This document shows positions 45,879 to 58,753 of a stretch of DNA of 64,000 nt, one piece after another. The position numbers and the translations under genes are program-made. Source of the DNA: Burhinus oedicnemus (lineage: Eukaryota > Chordata > Aves > Charadriiformes > Burhinidae); contig VFFE01007784.1 of the NCBI GenBank assembly GCA_008921705.1, positions 482,641 through 546,640 of the forward strand. The letters run 5' to 3'. Every line of letters begins with the position of its first letter. Within the stretch, counting starts at the first letter, position 1. The notes beneath the pieces were generated by a model. That model worked only from the letters and a program-made list of their open reading frames with translations, searched no databases and was not told where the DNA came from.

Positions 45879-47665
45879 CAGAAGGCAAAGAAAATTCAGC
45901 GGCTGATAAAAAGCTAGGGCTCACTCAGGCAACCGGCGCCTGCACCACCGGGATCCTCTGCCAAAGGCAGGGGCACCGTCCCAGTGACACTGCCCTGCTG
46001 GTGGCCATCATCAGTTACCTTATCATGTATCTCAAGTAGCTGTTGCAGATCACGTGCCACCTAGTTAATAAAGGGCCTATATGATTTTTATTTTAATTTT
46101 TTTTTTTTAATGCAGACTGCATCTCTCGCTGGGAAGAAGAGTGCTGCTCGGTTTTGCTTTGCTGTTAGAGGATGCATTAACTGTTCACCACGTATTCCTG
46201 GTTTCTGCCCGCTGCCTGAGACTGCTGCTGTTTGCGCATACACTAGAGACAGTTCAGACTCGTCCAGACACCGAACTAACCTTCCTATGCACAACCCAGG
46301 GCATGGGCTCTTCCCAAAGCTTTTCTGCTTCTGCTCAGGCAAACACCACAGCAGCACTTAGCTCTGCAGGTTTGCACGTAATCATCTCAGCTGTTAAAAA
46401 AAAAACCAAACAAGCATGGTGCAGCAGAGGGATGCCTTTCTTTCCTCTCTACTATTGTTCGTCTAAGGGAGGAATACATGTCATCCCCTCATGGCTGGCC
46501 CAGAAGCTGAGTCCCTTTCTTTTCTCCCAGTGAGTGAAGCTAGGCAGACAGAGCAGACTGAAGACCAGGAAAAGTTCTGCTTACAGTGAGAGTGCCTCCA
46601 CAGTTGGAGAAGAGTTTATTGGAAGGGGAAAAGGTCTCCCATCTGTACAGCTTGCTCAGGGCTCTGCATTACCCTGTCTCACGAGCCAAATCACTGCTTT
46701 TGAGGCAAAAGACAGATTTTGTGCTGATCACTAAACAACGCAACAACACCCAGGGACAAGCGATATATGAACATAATAAAGCAGGTCATTATTACTTTCA
46801 GCATCTCTGTAAATGAGTACATAGATCACATTGAAGTACAGCTTCAGGGATTCAATATAGCTATGATCTAGTTTATGTATTGTTAGTGCCCATCCACTGT
46901 ATCACCCTCCAGCATGGGAGAAACAAGGAGATGATGATATCCCTCTTCACATGCCTCCTCTTCCAAATCTTTCCCCACCCTTCTGAGCAAAATCTCTGAT
47001 TTACAGAATATCAGATTGAATGCTTCATAAATTCATAAGAGAATAGTGAGTCTTCTTGCACAAGGAGTGTGGCTCTTGGAGCTGTCTTGTCAATGTGACT
47101 CTCATTCTTGGGACGCTAGCCTCCCACATTTCTGAGGGTTTGACTTGACAGACAGCTGCTGGACCACACGTGTGCTCTGCATGCCCTTGCAGTCTTCTTC
47201 TCCCCAAAGGCATTAAATATGGAGCAGTCCCATCTGCCATTCCGTGCCTTTGCCACATATAATCCAGAATAACAGGACCTTGTAGCAGTGGGGGAGGAGA
47301 ACAGGTTGTGAAGAGAGAACAAGCACAAAAATAAAATTTGAAGGATTAAGATTTGTTCAGAATCCAATTTGTCAGTGCTGTTTCCAGTTTGTGATATCAC
47401 TGCTGGTCAGGAGAGACAATATTCAGAATTTAAATACCAAGAGGTTGTTTAGTTTCAGACACTACCAAGGGGTTTGCGGAAGACAGATCTAACTATAGAA
47501 AATATGGAACTGTACACCTCCTACATCTGTTTCTTTAGATGCCTGATAAAATGACATGCTGCTTAGACTGGGTTGAGCCCTTGAGTCTATCAGCGCATCA
47601 TGTCCCAGCACTTTGGGAATATGCAGGGGAGCTGCAGATAACTAATCTTTTCTTTTTTCTCCTAG

Positions 47666-47767
47666 ATGGACCAATTCCCCAAGTATATGAGAGGACATGA
47701 TGCTGTTGGGCAAGCCAAAGGAACTGTGTCAAATCAAAAAGGCGCAATGTCACATTTGGGTGAATAA
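47666..47767 (+). CDS. Small ORF directly behind a splice-acceptor-like tract (speculative)
   Basis: An ATG begins on the base after TTTTCTTTTTTCTCCTAG, and a 33-codon frame runs to TAA: MDQFPKYMRGHDAVGQAKGT, then VSNQKGAMSHLGE. The polypyrimidine tract is as good as those of the TUBGCP3 exons. I do not recognise the peptide, and no partner exon could be identified. It could be a terminal coding exon of a small gene, a lncRNA exon, or chance. Confidence 0.15.
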   Translation: MDQFPKYMRGHDAVGQAKGTVSNQKGAMSHLGE

Positions 47768-50221
47768 GACAAGGTCTGCAGGACACCTGCTTTGGCTGCT
47801 GTGGTGCACGAGACCCTGAGGTTGAGATGACGACCTTCAGGACATTCTGCAAGATTCAGCTGCTTACCCAACTCTTTTCTGCAGGTGTGAGGAAGGGTCG
47901 TAAGATTTATTGCATATGTTTTGTTGAAGTTGGTGATTTTTTTTTTCACCCACAGGATGAAATGGGTCTATGAAAAGTCAAAATGTATCATTGCTTTCAG
48001 ATGAAGGGTTTCATCTTGTAATTTATTGCAATTTGGTTTTGCTAGAGGTAAAGATATAAATCACAAGTGCATTTTATAACTTTTGGGCTATTATTCCAAA
48101 ATTTCTTTTTGTCTTATGTATTTTTGTACATATTTCTCAGAAACATGAATAAAATTGTGGAAAAGTCCCGATAATATATTGGAATAGGATTTGTAGGATC
48201 ATACTAAAATGAATATATTTATATTTTTACTTATAACAGATGTGAGTTTGAATAAAAGCGGAGAGTTCAGTTGGCTGCTGTTACTTACAATAATCTATAA
48301 GTATTCAAAAGTGGTCACAAATACCAAAAAAATCATAAAGCTTAATACAAATAAGGAAATTAATACATGAACCTAATGTGAAAATGCATTATTTATGATA
48401 CACTATATTTTGATAGTGTATCATCCAGTCAAGAGGCAGAGTATGCAGCTTAGATGATTAATTGCATATACCAAAGAATGGACATGAAGATAAAGAGTAT
48501 AAGAACTTTAATATACTCAAGCCTTTTTGGGAGCAAAAACATGGCACAAATACTAAAGAAAGTCTTTGATATTATAGCAAGATCATCAGAAGCTTCCAGA
48601 GCTCATTGCAGGACAGCACGAAGAAACAGTTAGCTTCATTAGCCCTACAATATAGAAAATTAACATTAATTTTGGATAGATATTTTTCACCATTATTCAC
48701 TCAACCACATCATGCATTTTTGAAGGCGTAAGCATATTTAAATGGGACATTTCACACAGAATTAAATGCACATGTCAATTAAACAGTCCTTAAAACATCT
48801 TACGTCAGTATAACTGAGATCAATTTTAGGTACAGCTGTCAGCTAAATAAAGGAATCAAAATTATTGACAGGATTTACTTTGTAGTTCATGTGAGTTCAT
48901 TTTCCATTGACTTTGCTGTCATCTGTGCATCGTTTCTGCTTCTCTTTTCCAGAATAGGTCTGTTGTGTTCCAGCATTTGTAGTTTTGTAAGATGCCATCG
49001 TAGAGCCTTAGTATTCTTTCCAGTAAACAGATTCCTCCAGCTCAATAACACTTTTCTCTTGGTTTGTTTGATGAGGCCGAGGTCAGGAAACAAAAGGATT
49101 TTGTTCTCCCGATACTGGATATTGCATTGCTAGACTTGCTTTCAGTAGTCTATGCTGTTCTCCTATTTCAAACTTAGATGCAATAAAAACACTCCCACTG
49201 TCATTCGCAGTCACATTCTCCTCACTGGTATCCTACAGCGCTTTTCCACGGAAAACATATTCTTCCCTGATATCAATTTCCAGAGGTTCAGCAGGAGTTT
49301 TAATAATAAATGAAATAGGATCTATCTGGCCTGTACCAGAGGGGGCTGTGCAGAACTTCAGACCTCATTTGGTTTTCAGTTGCTTTCTCCCTTTTGTCTA
49401 GGGACACACATTTCACAAAGGAATATAGACACCTCGGCCACCCTCTCCACGTTCAGCCCATGCAATTTTAAAGGCACTTTTAGGCTCTTTACTTCCCCTT
49501 ATCAAGGAAATACAAGCTTTCAGGAAAGAAGTAGGACAGACAGATACGGGCAGAAACTATTTAGTTATCTTACCGTCATCTGCCCACATTCAATGGTATC
49601 TGAACTCAGAGCTCTGGAGTGTGGGCACATGCTTCTGATACAGCCCAGACCATACCACAGAGAGGCCTCAGTATGTACTTGTTACCCAAGTCTCTGTGAC
49701 ATCTGATTTGCCGAGTACTTTTTAAAAATTATGCATCCAGAAGTGATTATTTTCATACCAAGAGTCTTTACTAACAGACTGCCTCTTCAGAGAGGTAGAA
49801 CCAGACTTTCATCATGGTGATGCCCAAAATGAAATCTATAATAGTTTTAAACAATATTTTACTTATATTTCCTATACATTTCTTAAAAGACATAGTGCAA
49901 TGCTAAATGAAAAAACAGTCAAGGGCAACACCACCAGCCATAGCATTTGTACTTTGCTTTAATTTTGCAAACATTTGAGAATAAATAACAGTCACAATAA
50001 TATACTTAGTTTCTCTTCACAAATACCATCTTCTTTTCCCATTACAGTTTGACAATGGATTACTGTGCTGCGAGTGTGTGCTGCAAGTAATCATTGATTA
50101 TATCCTCCTACCAGCTAATTGCAAGCAAACCCTTGCCAGGATTTCTGGCCAGAGAAGGCTCTGTAGCAATCGTGCCAGGCTTAGCTCTGTGCTAGCGGAA
50201 TTGTGCAAGGCAGAGTATGTA

Positions 50222-50252
50222 TTGCATGCATTGTATGCATTGCATGCATTGA
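50222..50252. repeat. Short tandem repeat, ATTGCATGC-type unit
   Basis: About three copies of a 10-bp unit (ATTGCATGCATTGTATGCATT and onward). Confidence 0.7.
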
Positions 50253-51432
50253 GAACCAGCTACGTGGATCTCAGTAGAGACCACAGAAACGTGTGTAGCT
50301 GGTCTGTATCTAGACAGCACAGGCATTATCACGGTGAGCTTCAGCAGCAACACTCAGGCTTCCCACAGGCGAAGTGGCGGTCATATCTCAAACTTGATAC
50401 GGTCAAGGACTCTGACAGCAAACTTCCTTTGCTTTCAACAAGCCTACTGTATACCTGGACAATCTGCCATGTATATGTTTCCGCTGCAACATTCTGTTGT
50501 TCACAACATGATCAGGACAAAACAGATTTAAATGAACAGTTAGGATAATCCACTGCCATTTTCAGAACTTCTAGCAAAGACATGTTTTCCCATAGGCTTT
50601 TCATGACAAAACAGATTTATAATCTTATGTTCCCCTGCAGTAAAGACTTTCTGGCTGAAAAACCTCCCTGGCTGCCGATTGGAGAAGCAGGCAAGAAGGA
50701 GAGGAACATTTTAGTTCCCTTTTGTAACATACCGTGCCCTTGTGTTAGTCTTGAGATCTGCAAAGTAGTTGAAGAATATGTTCTTTTAGACCATCATCAG
50801 CTTCTCCATCACAAGATTTCTGCTCTTTACCCTTAATTTCTACAGTTGAAGTATACAAAAAGTGGTGGATAGGTTAAAAATAATTATTTTTTTCAGAAAT
50901 CTGAAGGCACAAGAGCAGCCTTTTGTCTTTCCCAAATCTTTCTTTTGACATGCATACTAACCCATAGAGTAAATACCTCAGCAATCAACATCACTAGAAA
51001 TGTACTTCTTCTCATGTGAATTTTCAGACTGCATGCTGAATAAAGTAGATGAAATGTTCTTTTAAGATCTGAAATGATCATGTTCTGAAAACCAGTTGTG
51101 TGCATGCATGAGAAAATGCAAAAAAGCTGACCGATAATAATACCATTGCAGATAAAAGCTGAGGAAGGAATTCTTTTGACAGATCGTCCCTGTAAAAACA
51201 GGAATACATTTTTCTGGTTATGTATTGTTTTATGATTTTAATTATTTATATATACTTGTTACGTTTCACTAACAGGAAAAGTAGGCAAGAATAAGGACAA
51301 AGTTAAAAGACCTTTAATTGGAGGTCACTGACAGACAAGTTTTGATGACTCAGACACAAGATGAGCAAGTTTGTTTACTGCTAGGAAGAGGTTCTCATCT
51401 GTTTTGCATAGTTGAGAGCCATCCTTATAAAG

Positions 51433-52735
51433 TCACAGAATCAAAGGGGTTGGAAGGGACCTCTGGAGATCATCTAGTCCAACCCCCCTGCCAGAGCAGG
51501 GTCACCTAGAGCAGGTCACACAAAATGGCATCCAGGTGGGTTTTGAATGTCTCCAGAGTCGGAGACTCCACCATCTCTCTGGGCAGCCTCTTCCAGGGCT
51601 CTGCCACCCTCAAAGGAAAGAAGTTCCTCCTGATGTTTAGATGGAACTTCCTATGGTCAAGTTTGTGCCCATTACTTCTTGTCCTATCACTGGGCACCAC
51701 TGAAAAAAGACTGGTGCCATCCTCCCAGCACCCTCCCTTTAAGGATTTGTAAGCATTGATGAGGTCCCCCCTCAGCCTTCTCTTCTCCAGACTAAAAAGA
51801 CCCAAGTCCCTCAGCCTTTCCTCAGAAGAAAGATGTTCCAGTCCTCTAATCATCTTTGTAGCCCTCTGCTGTAACCTCTCCAGCAGTTCCCTGTCCTTCT
51901 TGAACTGGGGAGCCCAGAACTGGACACAGGACTCCAGGTGCGGCCTCACCAGGACAGAGTAGAGGGGGAGGATAACCTCCCGCGACCTGCTTGCCACACA
52001 CCTCTTGATGCACCCCAGGATGCCATTGGCCTTCTTGGCCACAAGGGCACATTGCTGGCTCACGGTCATCCTGTTGTCCACCAGGACTCCCAGGTCCCTT
52101 TCCACAGTGCTGCTTTCCAGCAGGTCAGCCCCTAACCTGTACTGGTGCCTGGGGTTGTTCCTCCTCAAGTGCAGTACCTTACACTTGCCCTTGTTGAACT
52201 TCATGAGGTTTCCCTCTGCCCAACTCTCCAGCCTGTCCAGGTCTCGCTGAATGGTGGCACAGCCTTCTGGTGTGTCAGCCACCCCTCCCAGTTTTGTGTC
52301 ATCAGCAAACTTGCTGATGGTACCCTCTACCCCTTCATCCAGGTCATTGATGAATATGTTGAATAGGACTGGACCCACTACTGACCCCTGGGGAACAGCA
52401 CTTGTCACAGACCTCCAACTAGTCTCTGTGCCACTAATCACAGCCCTCTGAGCTCTATCTGCCAGCCAGTTTTCAATCCACCCCACCATCCATTCATCCA
52501 ACCCACACTTCCTAAGCTTGCCTATGAGGATGCTGTGGGAGACAGCGTTGAAAGCCTTGCTGAACTCAAGGCTGACAATGACTGCCCTCCCCTTATCTAT
52601 CCATCCAGTCATGCCATCGTAGAAGGTTATCAGATTTGTCAGACATGACTTCCCCTTGGTGAATCCATATTAGCTACTTCTGATAACCTTCTTTTCCTTC
52701 TCCTCCTTGTTCATTTTCCTGAGAATGTACAGCTG
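51433..52735 (-). mobile_element. CR1 LINE with well-preserved RT ORF
   Basis: About 1.3 kb, 5'-truncated. A 368-codon open frame (51,506-52,612) covers most of the reverse transcriptase and the whole C-terminal part of ORF2: '[12 protein letters not shown]', '[20 protein letters not shown]', the catalytic '[10 protein letters not shown]', '[19 protein letters not shown]', '[19 protein letters not shown]', '[18 protein letters not shown]' and '[19 protein letters not shown]'. Reading upstream, '[22 protein letters not shown]' shows one nonsense change near 52,670 where CR1 usually has Gln. The endonuclease is absent, so it is not autonomous, but it is the youngest-looking CR1 in the window. 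Confidence 0.95.
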
Positions 52736-55684
52736 CTGCCATAAAGACTCTAGGTACATACAACACAAGTCTATTTTAACTTTTTATGGCACTGGGACTC
52801 TACCTCATTCTGTTACACAGTCTACATTTAATCCCAAATCAACTCCATGGACTTCAGCATAGTTTTTTTCACTCATGCAATGGATGGATGTGGCTCATTC
52901 TTTTTGATTGAAATTCTGCCGTGACCTAGTCCTCCTCTAAGGAACACCTCTGAAGATAATACATGTGTCCTGGAGTCTCCACTTCCATTCTAGCCCTACA
53001 GATGTTTCTCTTCTGTAGCTTGGCCCTGCTGCTCCCTGTTGATACTGATTAGGGACCAGTCACTGGTAAAACAACACCATGGTTGCTCCAAGGACAATGA
53101 AAACGCTTGCAAAACTGATTCTGAATTATATGCATTATTATATTGCTGGGAATCCTTTAGAAAACAACTTCAGAGTGGTCAGAAGGACACCCCCATCCTC
53201 CCCAGCAATATGAAAGCAGCATCACATGATGTCAACCCAATATACTGCAGTGTATTTCTGGGATTCCTACAAACTACTTAGCTAATAAACTATAGTCGTG
53301 CTTTGTGTCTTGTCAGAGCAAAGAAAAGACTGGGAGAAGTATCATTAGGCTTTAATGGAAAACTAAAAGTGTTTTGAGTGAATCAAAGCATTGTTATGAA
53401 TAGGCTTTAACTGTCATGATGTGACTGTGGGAGAAACATTGTTGTACAGTATTTTTTTCACCATCATGATGAAGGCTGACAGTGCTAAAAGGGTAGGCTG
53501 TGAGGAGAGAAGAAAGGACTTACAAGTCCTTTAGCCCATCCCAATAAATCTGCCTCTGACAGATGATGAAGAGACAATCTCTAACTTAAAGAATTAATAC
53601 AGTGTAAAAATGCTTGTGTATTTACGACATGCCCTGCTTGCATTTGCAAACTGAGTAAAGTCAAATAAGGATTCAAACTGCCAACAGAAGAAACTTTGCT
53701 AAAGTCTCATTTTGAAACACATCTGAAAACAGTCAGTACCAGCTAGGATTTCTTAACTCCCAGGGGTGACAGGTATCTATTATTGATGGAAGAGATGAGC
53801 TGTGGCAGAACCATCTCTTAATATGGAAACACTGATCCACATTCCATTCATTTAGAATGAGAATTGCTCATATAAAATGAAAATGTCCTGCTCCAGCTGC
53901 TACAAGTCTGAAACTAATCAGATTTTGCATTAGATTAATTCTGAACATCTTCCCATGACTATGATGATAGGCTTTGAAACAACATATAGCTATTTTATAT
54001 ATTTTGGAAGAAGATATGTTAAATCATCTTCTGAAATATGTATTCCTTCCTACCCTGGCCACCCCCCCACCCCACCCCCCCACTCTAGGGCAGTTACATT
54101 GCTCAGGAATACTTACCTCCATATGAAAATACACAGAACAAAGCCTATCAGTGAGAATAACTGTGTTTTATGATTAAGATCTAGAAGAAAAAATGTGATG
54201 TGTCTTACACAGTTCTTCCTATATGACAATCTAGCAGAGTTCTTCCTATATGATGATCTAGCAGAGATTTTATTTTTCTGTCCTTAAATGTAAACATATA
54301 AGTAACAACAATTCTTAAATTTGGAATATTTTAATATTGTAATACATCAGGGTTAACTTACCTTAACACCAATACAATTACATCTTCTGAATGACCATAT
54401 CTAACATCACTGTAAATGTGGTGAAACAATTTGTCAACTTAGCACAGATGACTCGTAAGACAAGGTAGAAATTCCCCAAAGGACTGTGTTGTTCTTTTCC
54501 ACTAAAGGAAAAATTCTGTAACAGGATCCAGTACCTGTAGGAGTTTCCCCAGATTAAGTACTTTATACCCTTTTCTGAAGGAATAGCAGTAGTGTAAGTA
54601 AGAACATGAGGTTCTAGCTCTCGGTTTCCACAGGAGTCTGTGAAACCCCATGGAAATCCTGCACTTTTGTAAGAGCTATAAGCCTTCCTGTTGCTCATCT
54701 ACTCCTGCCTAGAAACACAGTTAAAAATACCGGCTATCCACTTATAGATACCTGCATAACTGCATGCCTCAAAAAAGTTCCTACTGTGGAAAAGGTATCA
54801 AAGGAAAAAAATGTAGCATATGGTAATTTTCTGGATCATTCTCCACTGTGTACCATGAACAAGGTGAAACACATTCTTTTTCTCCTCTAAAACCATATTC
54901 CCATGATAAAAATTTTTGCCAAATACAGATCAATTCAAGGAGTTAATTTGGACTTTGAAAAACCAGATTTAGTCACTTAGGCGATTCCTGTCCAGTTAGT
55001 CCTTCATAGTATTTTGAGACCCAGTTATTTATATTGGATCTAATTGCCAATAAATCAGTAGCAAAGTATCCATATTTCAAAGAATAAAATCCACAAATTC
55101 AATATATAGGATTATTTTGTAGTCCTAATAGTTCAACAGTTCCATATCAGCAAATTGAATGCACGTCATTGAATATATTGAAGTCAAATAAAGGTCACCG
55201 TAACTGCTACTACCCTAACTGTTGTGCCTAAAGGTTCTAGCAAGGAGAGGGGACCCCTTTTTGGCCTTGTTGCCTTAGAAAGTCAACATTTCTTGCAAAG
55301 GCCTTCTGATCCTGCAAAGTGCTACCTGAGTGCTCAAATCATGTTAATTGGATTTATTCACGTACTAAACAGGGAAAATGTGTAAGAGAGGAAAAGAGAA
55401 CCATATCATGCTAATATTAAATTAATACCAAGGTTCACCTGTTATCTTAGTGGTGGCTGTCACTAGTAGTACGTGTTAAAGAATTCTAAGCAGAACTATA
55501 TCTTGAACACTTAATTCCTCCTCTATATTACATTTATGATTTCCTAATCACCTTCACACAAAGGCATTGCAAGGGTCAGTTGAGATGCCTCTTTGACATG
55601 ATGTGTATAAAACCAGTATGCCATTGGAACTCTAACATTATTTGTATTCCACTTTTAATCAAGATTTCACTAACTTGTATTTAA
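52736..55684. other. Intergenic, nothing recognised
   Basis: AT-rich, with a C-rich run at 54,061-54,083. No gene or transposon seen. Confidence 0.6.
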
Positions 55685-55812
55685 AAGATGTGTAGACATG
55701 GTGCTTAGGGACATGGTTTAGTGGTAGACTTGGTAGTGTTAGGTGAACGGTTGGACTTGCTGATCTTAAGGGCCTTTTCCAATCTAAATGATTCTGTCAT
55801 TCTATGATTCTA
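55685..55812 (+). mobile_element. CR1 3' end fragment
   Basis: 'ATGGTGCTTAGGGACATGG', 'GGTTGGACTTGCTGATCTTAAGG' and 'CTTTTCCAATCTAAATGATTC' with a TCTATGATTCTA tail. It is close in sequence to the 3' end of the 18,815-19,976 copy, suggesting the same CR1 subfamily. Confidence 0.88.
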
Positions 55813-57690
55813 CAACTTGATTAAAGCTGGTACCATTCCTGGGTGGCTCAGCCTTGCCTCTGGGAGTTACAAAGATTTACAGTAATTTTCTTGGATTGTG
55901 TTAGTGTTTAAGCTAACCAAGATTTGAAGAGTTTCTCAGTGCAAAGAAATAAAAGTTCCCCTGGGGTGTCAGGAAGGAGCACTAACTTGGGCAGAATTGT
56001 ATCGTAAGTAGAATGCCTTAAATCAGGGCAATAACTTGAAGCTGTTTGATCTGTAAAACAACTTTTACGTATGTGACACACAAATATCCAGGTCATTAAG
56101 TCTGTATGATTGTATGCAGCTCAGTGATACAGAACATATACCTTTATGATACACAGGAAAACAAAATGTATGTTAGGAAAAAGGCTAAAGTGGCAAATAT
56201 CAGCTAAAACATCATATAATAGCCTGACATTTAACATGAATTAAAATGCAAGATAAAAAAATTATTCTTAAAATATAGTTACAGCAGAGCAAATATTTTC
56301 AAGGCTGCTTTATATAGTACTCTCCTTTAAACACTCAAATGGATCTTCGTATGAAATTACAAGTAAAAATGAGCTCTCAGTTAAAATGCATGGTCAAATT
56401 GTCACTTGTCATTGCGTTATTATATAAAATGAATTAGCAGGGTGCATTAGTTTCACCAATTTGGCATAGCTTTCATAATTCCTAGATTTTTTTAACTGCA
56501 ACAGATGTCTACAGAATATTATTCATGCTAGGCTGCTGTGTATCAGCTGTAGTGGTCAGGACAAAAACTTAAATAATTTTACTGCATTAAAGTAAAATTC
56601 TTAAAATTCTTTGATTTTGTTGTATTTGCCATTGTGTTGGATTTCAAGACTTTTTGACGGGTATGACCAGTTTTAAAAAATATATCCAATAAAAGAAAAA
56701 TAATACCAGCTTTCTCTCATGGATGAGGAATTCAATCTTTTTATCTTGTTAGAAATAATATTGCAAATAATCATGTTTATTTGTCCTTAAAATGTCAGTC
56801 TATTTGTCCACTCTCAAATGTCAGTTCATATTTGATAGTACAGGACTGACCTGACTTTAATGAAGAATTATATTTGATATTAGATACAAAACTAATTGCA
56901 CATTGCATAAGAATATTAATTATTTCCTACATATCATAGCTTTTCAAATATAACCCTTTTCAAATGTTAAGAAAATAAGCTTATTTATCTGAAACATGGC
57001 TGGTTTGAGCCTTTGCAATGGCCCAACTTATACATTCCTATAGCAACAGTATAAATGCTCCCTATAAAAAAAGATTCATGATTAATATAGCAGATAAAAT
57101 CAAGATGCCTTGGTCCAAGACTCTATACCCTGTTGTGCATATTATAGAGCTTCTATCACGTGAAACTGATTTTAAATCCCGTCTCCAGTGATCTAAACAT
57201 CTATTGACTTCTTAAATAAATAGAAAAATCAGTGCTGACAGCATGAAGTTACTTTGAAAATGGATTTAACCTGTACTTATCCTCTAGGTTTACACCTCTT
57301 TGGGATGTAGCTTCTTCCGAGGCAATGCCAGGTTAGATATGATAGACTTGCTCTTCTAATCCCAGCCAGCCAAGCAACCCAGGAAATAATAGTTTTTACA
57401 TCTCTTTGTTCCATAACTGAAGACAGGGAACTCCATGTTCCTAGTGCTAAGTGAAGATAATATTTCCTCCTGTACAAAAATCAGAAGACAGTTAGACGTG
57501 ATTGTGAGAGTAGGGATTATTTATGTAAAGGTGCAGGAGAAAAAAATAGATATGATGGGAGGTTTAAAAGCAATACCTTTCCCTCTCAATAATTAGGGCA
57601 TCAATGTATCATTAAATGTATTTACCAAAGACTAAATGTTGACCTAAAATTCCCTTAAACTGACAAAGATTAAGTTTGTTGCACAGAGGA
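55813..57690. other. Intergenic, nothing recognised
   Basis: AT-rich with no recognisable gene or repeat. Confidence 0.6.
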
Positions 57691-58072
57691 TGCTGAGACA
57701 GGTTCACATCACAAAGAGATAGCAGCAGCAGCAATTATTCGCAGCTGATGGTATACAGTAGGTCTCACGTTGAATGTTACTTTTTGGAACAGGAGAGTGG
57801 AGGAGAGGGAGAAAAATAGCTCCCAGTGGCCAGCTGAGAAAAGAAGGTATGGCAGATCCTCCGATGAGCATCCTCCCCTGGACAGCTGGTACCGCCCACC
57901 ATCCTGCTTGCCCTGCAGTAACGCTCCAGGTGACCTCAGGACCTGCCCCAGGCCCTGTCGGTTGCTTCTGCAGATGATGTTGTCAGTGCTGATTAGGGTG
58001 CAGATTGAGTGCTGTGTGCGGTTGGTAAGCTTTGGGCAGTCAATCATGGGTCTCCTGGGGTCAGCTAGTCGC
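57691..58072 (-). mobile_element. Possible ERV leader sequence next to an LTR
   Basis: A GC-richer block immediately downstream (minus strand) of the LTR end GACGACA. It begins GCGACTAGCTGACCCCAGG, where a primer-binding site and leader would be. No gag-like domain is recognisable; the 124-codon minus frame (57,709-58,083) starts inside the LTR and is not assigned. The left limit is where the sequence returns to AT-rich unique DNA and is approximate. Confidence 0.35.
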
Positions 58073-58733
58073 TGTCGTCCCAAATCTGGGTTCTTTACCT
58101 GGTGTGCAAGCCAGTAACATGCAGAGCAGAGGTATTTCCAACTTTATTCCATTAATGCGCTCATCCCAAAATGGGAGCCCACCTTAGTTACAAAAATCTC
58201 CACTTTCATACATTAATTATTACATATTCAAACAATTAATACATATTGTTATTCTCTTAAAGAGAGATCTTGATTGGTAAAGATTTCTTCACTTCCCATG
58301 TAAATTAGTGCGCAGACTCTGTCTTCTTCTTTCATTTTCTCTTTTGAGTAGGTGGTATCATTTGAGTATGTGATCAATGAGTTGGTGGTCACAACCTCCC
58401 CCTGCCAAAATTACCTTTTACCTACTTCTCCTCTAATCTTGCCAGTTCTAGGTTGTTTTCTCAGTTTGCTGACCAGGCCTACAGTTCATCACTCTCTTGA
58501 CAGGAATATCCTACTTCTCAACAAAGCTACATTGTCTAATGGTTAGTTCCTTAATTGAATCGTAGGTAAATCATGTCTAGTTACTATTTGTCTATTTTAA
58601 TATTAGATAAATAATTAAATAGGGTTGGGGTAGTATGGAGGACTTTAGCAGCAGCAGATTTCCTTAGTTGCTTGAATTACATTTTACGTTTCATTTTTCT
58701 AGTTAATATCAATTTTACTACAACACCGCTACA
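58073..58733 (-). mobile_element. ERV LTR, minus strand (ERVK-like)
   Basis: On the minus strand the sequence ends ...AACCCAGATTTGGGACGACA, with an AATAAA signal at 58,143-58,148 about 70 bases before the end: the layout of R/U5 in an avian ERVK-type LTR. Two TGTAGC starts are possible, at 58,733 (661-bp LTR) or at 58,531 (459 bp). I favour the longer because the sequence between looks continuous with it. No second copy is seen, so this is a truncated provirus or a solo LTR. Confidence 0.6.
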
Positions 58734-58753
58734 ACCAAAGGGCGAGAGACAGG

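Larger units (their letters stand above)
45966..51432. other. Intergenic with possible unrecognised exons
   Basis: 5.5 kb without recognisable genes or transposons. Two strong acceptor-like tracts occur: T-rich then AATGCAG near 46,113, and CTTTTTTCTCCTAG ending at 47,665. The longest frame, 50,078-50,548 plus (156 codons), has no recognisable domain and contains part of a 10-bp tandem repeat. Confidence 0.5.

Noticed and set aside
50078..50548. 156-codon plus-strand ORF
   Set aside because: No recognisable domain, includes a simple repeat (HALYALHAL), and a frame of this length is expected a few times by chance in 64 kb read in six frames.
57709..58083. 124-codon minus-strand ORF as a gag gene
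   Set aside because: It starts inside the LTR, lacks recognisable gag features and overlaps plus-strand frames of similar length.
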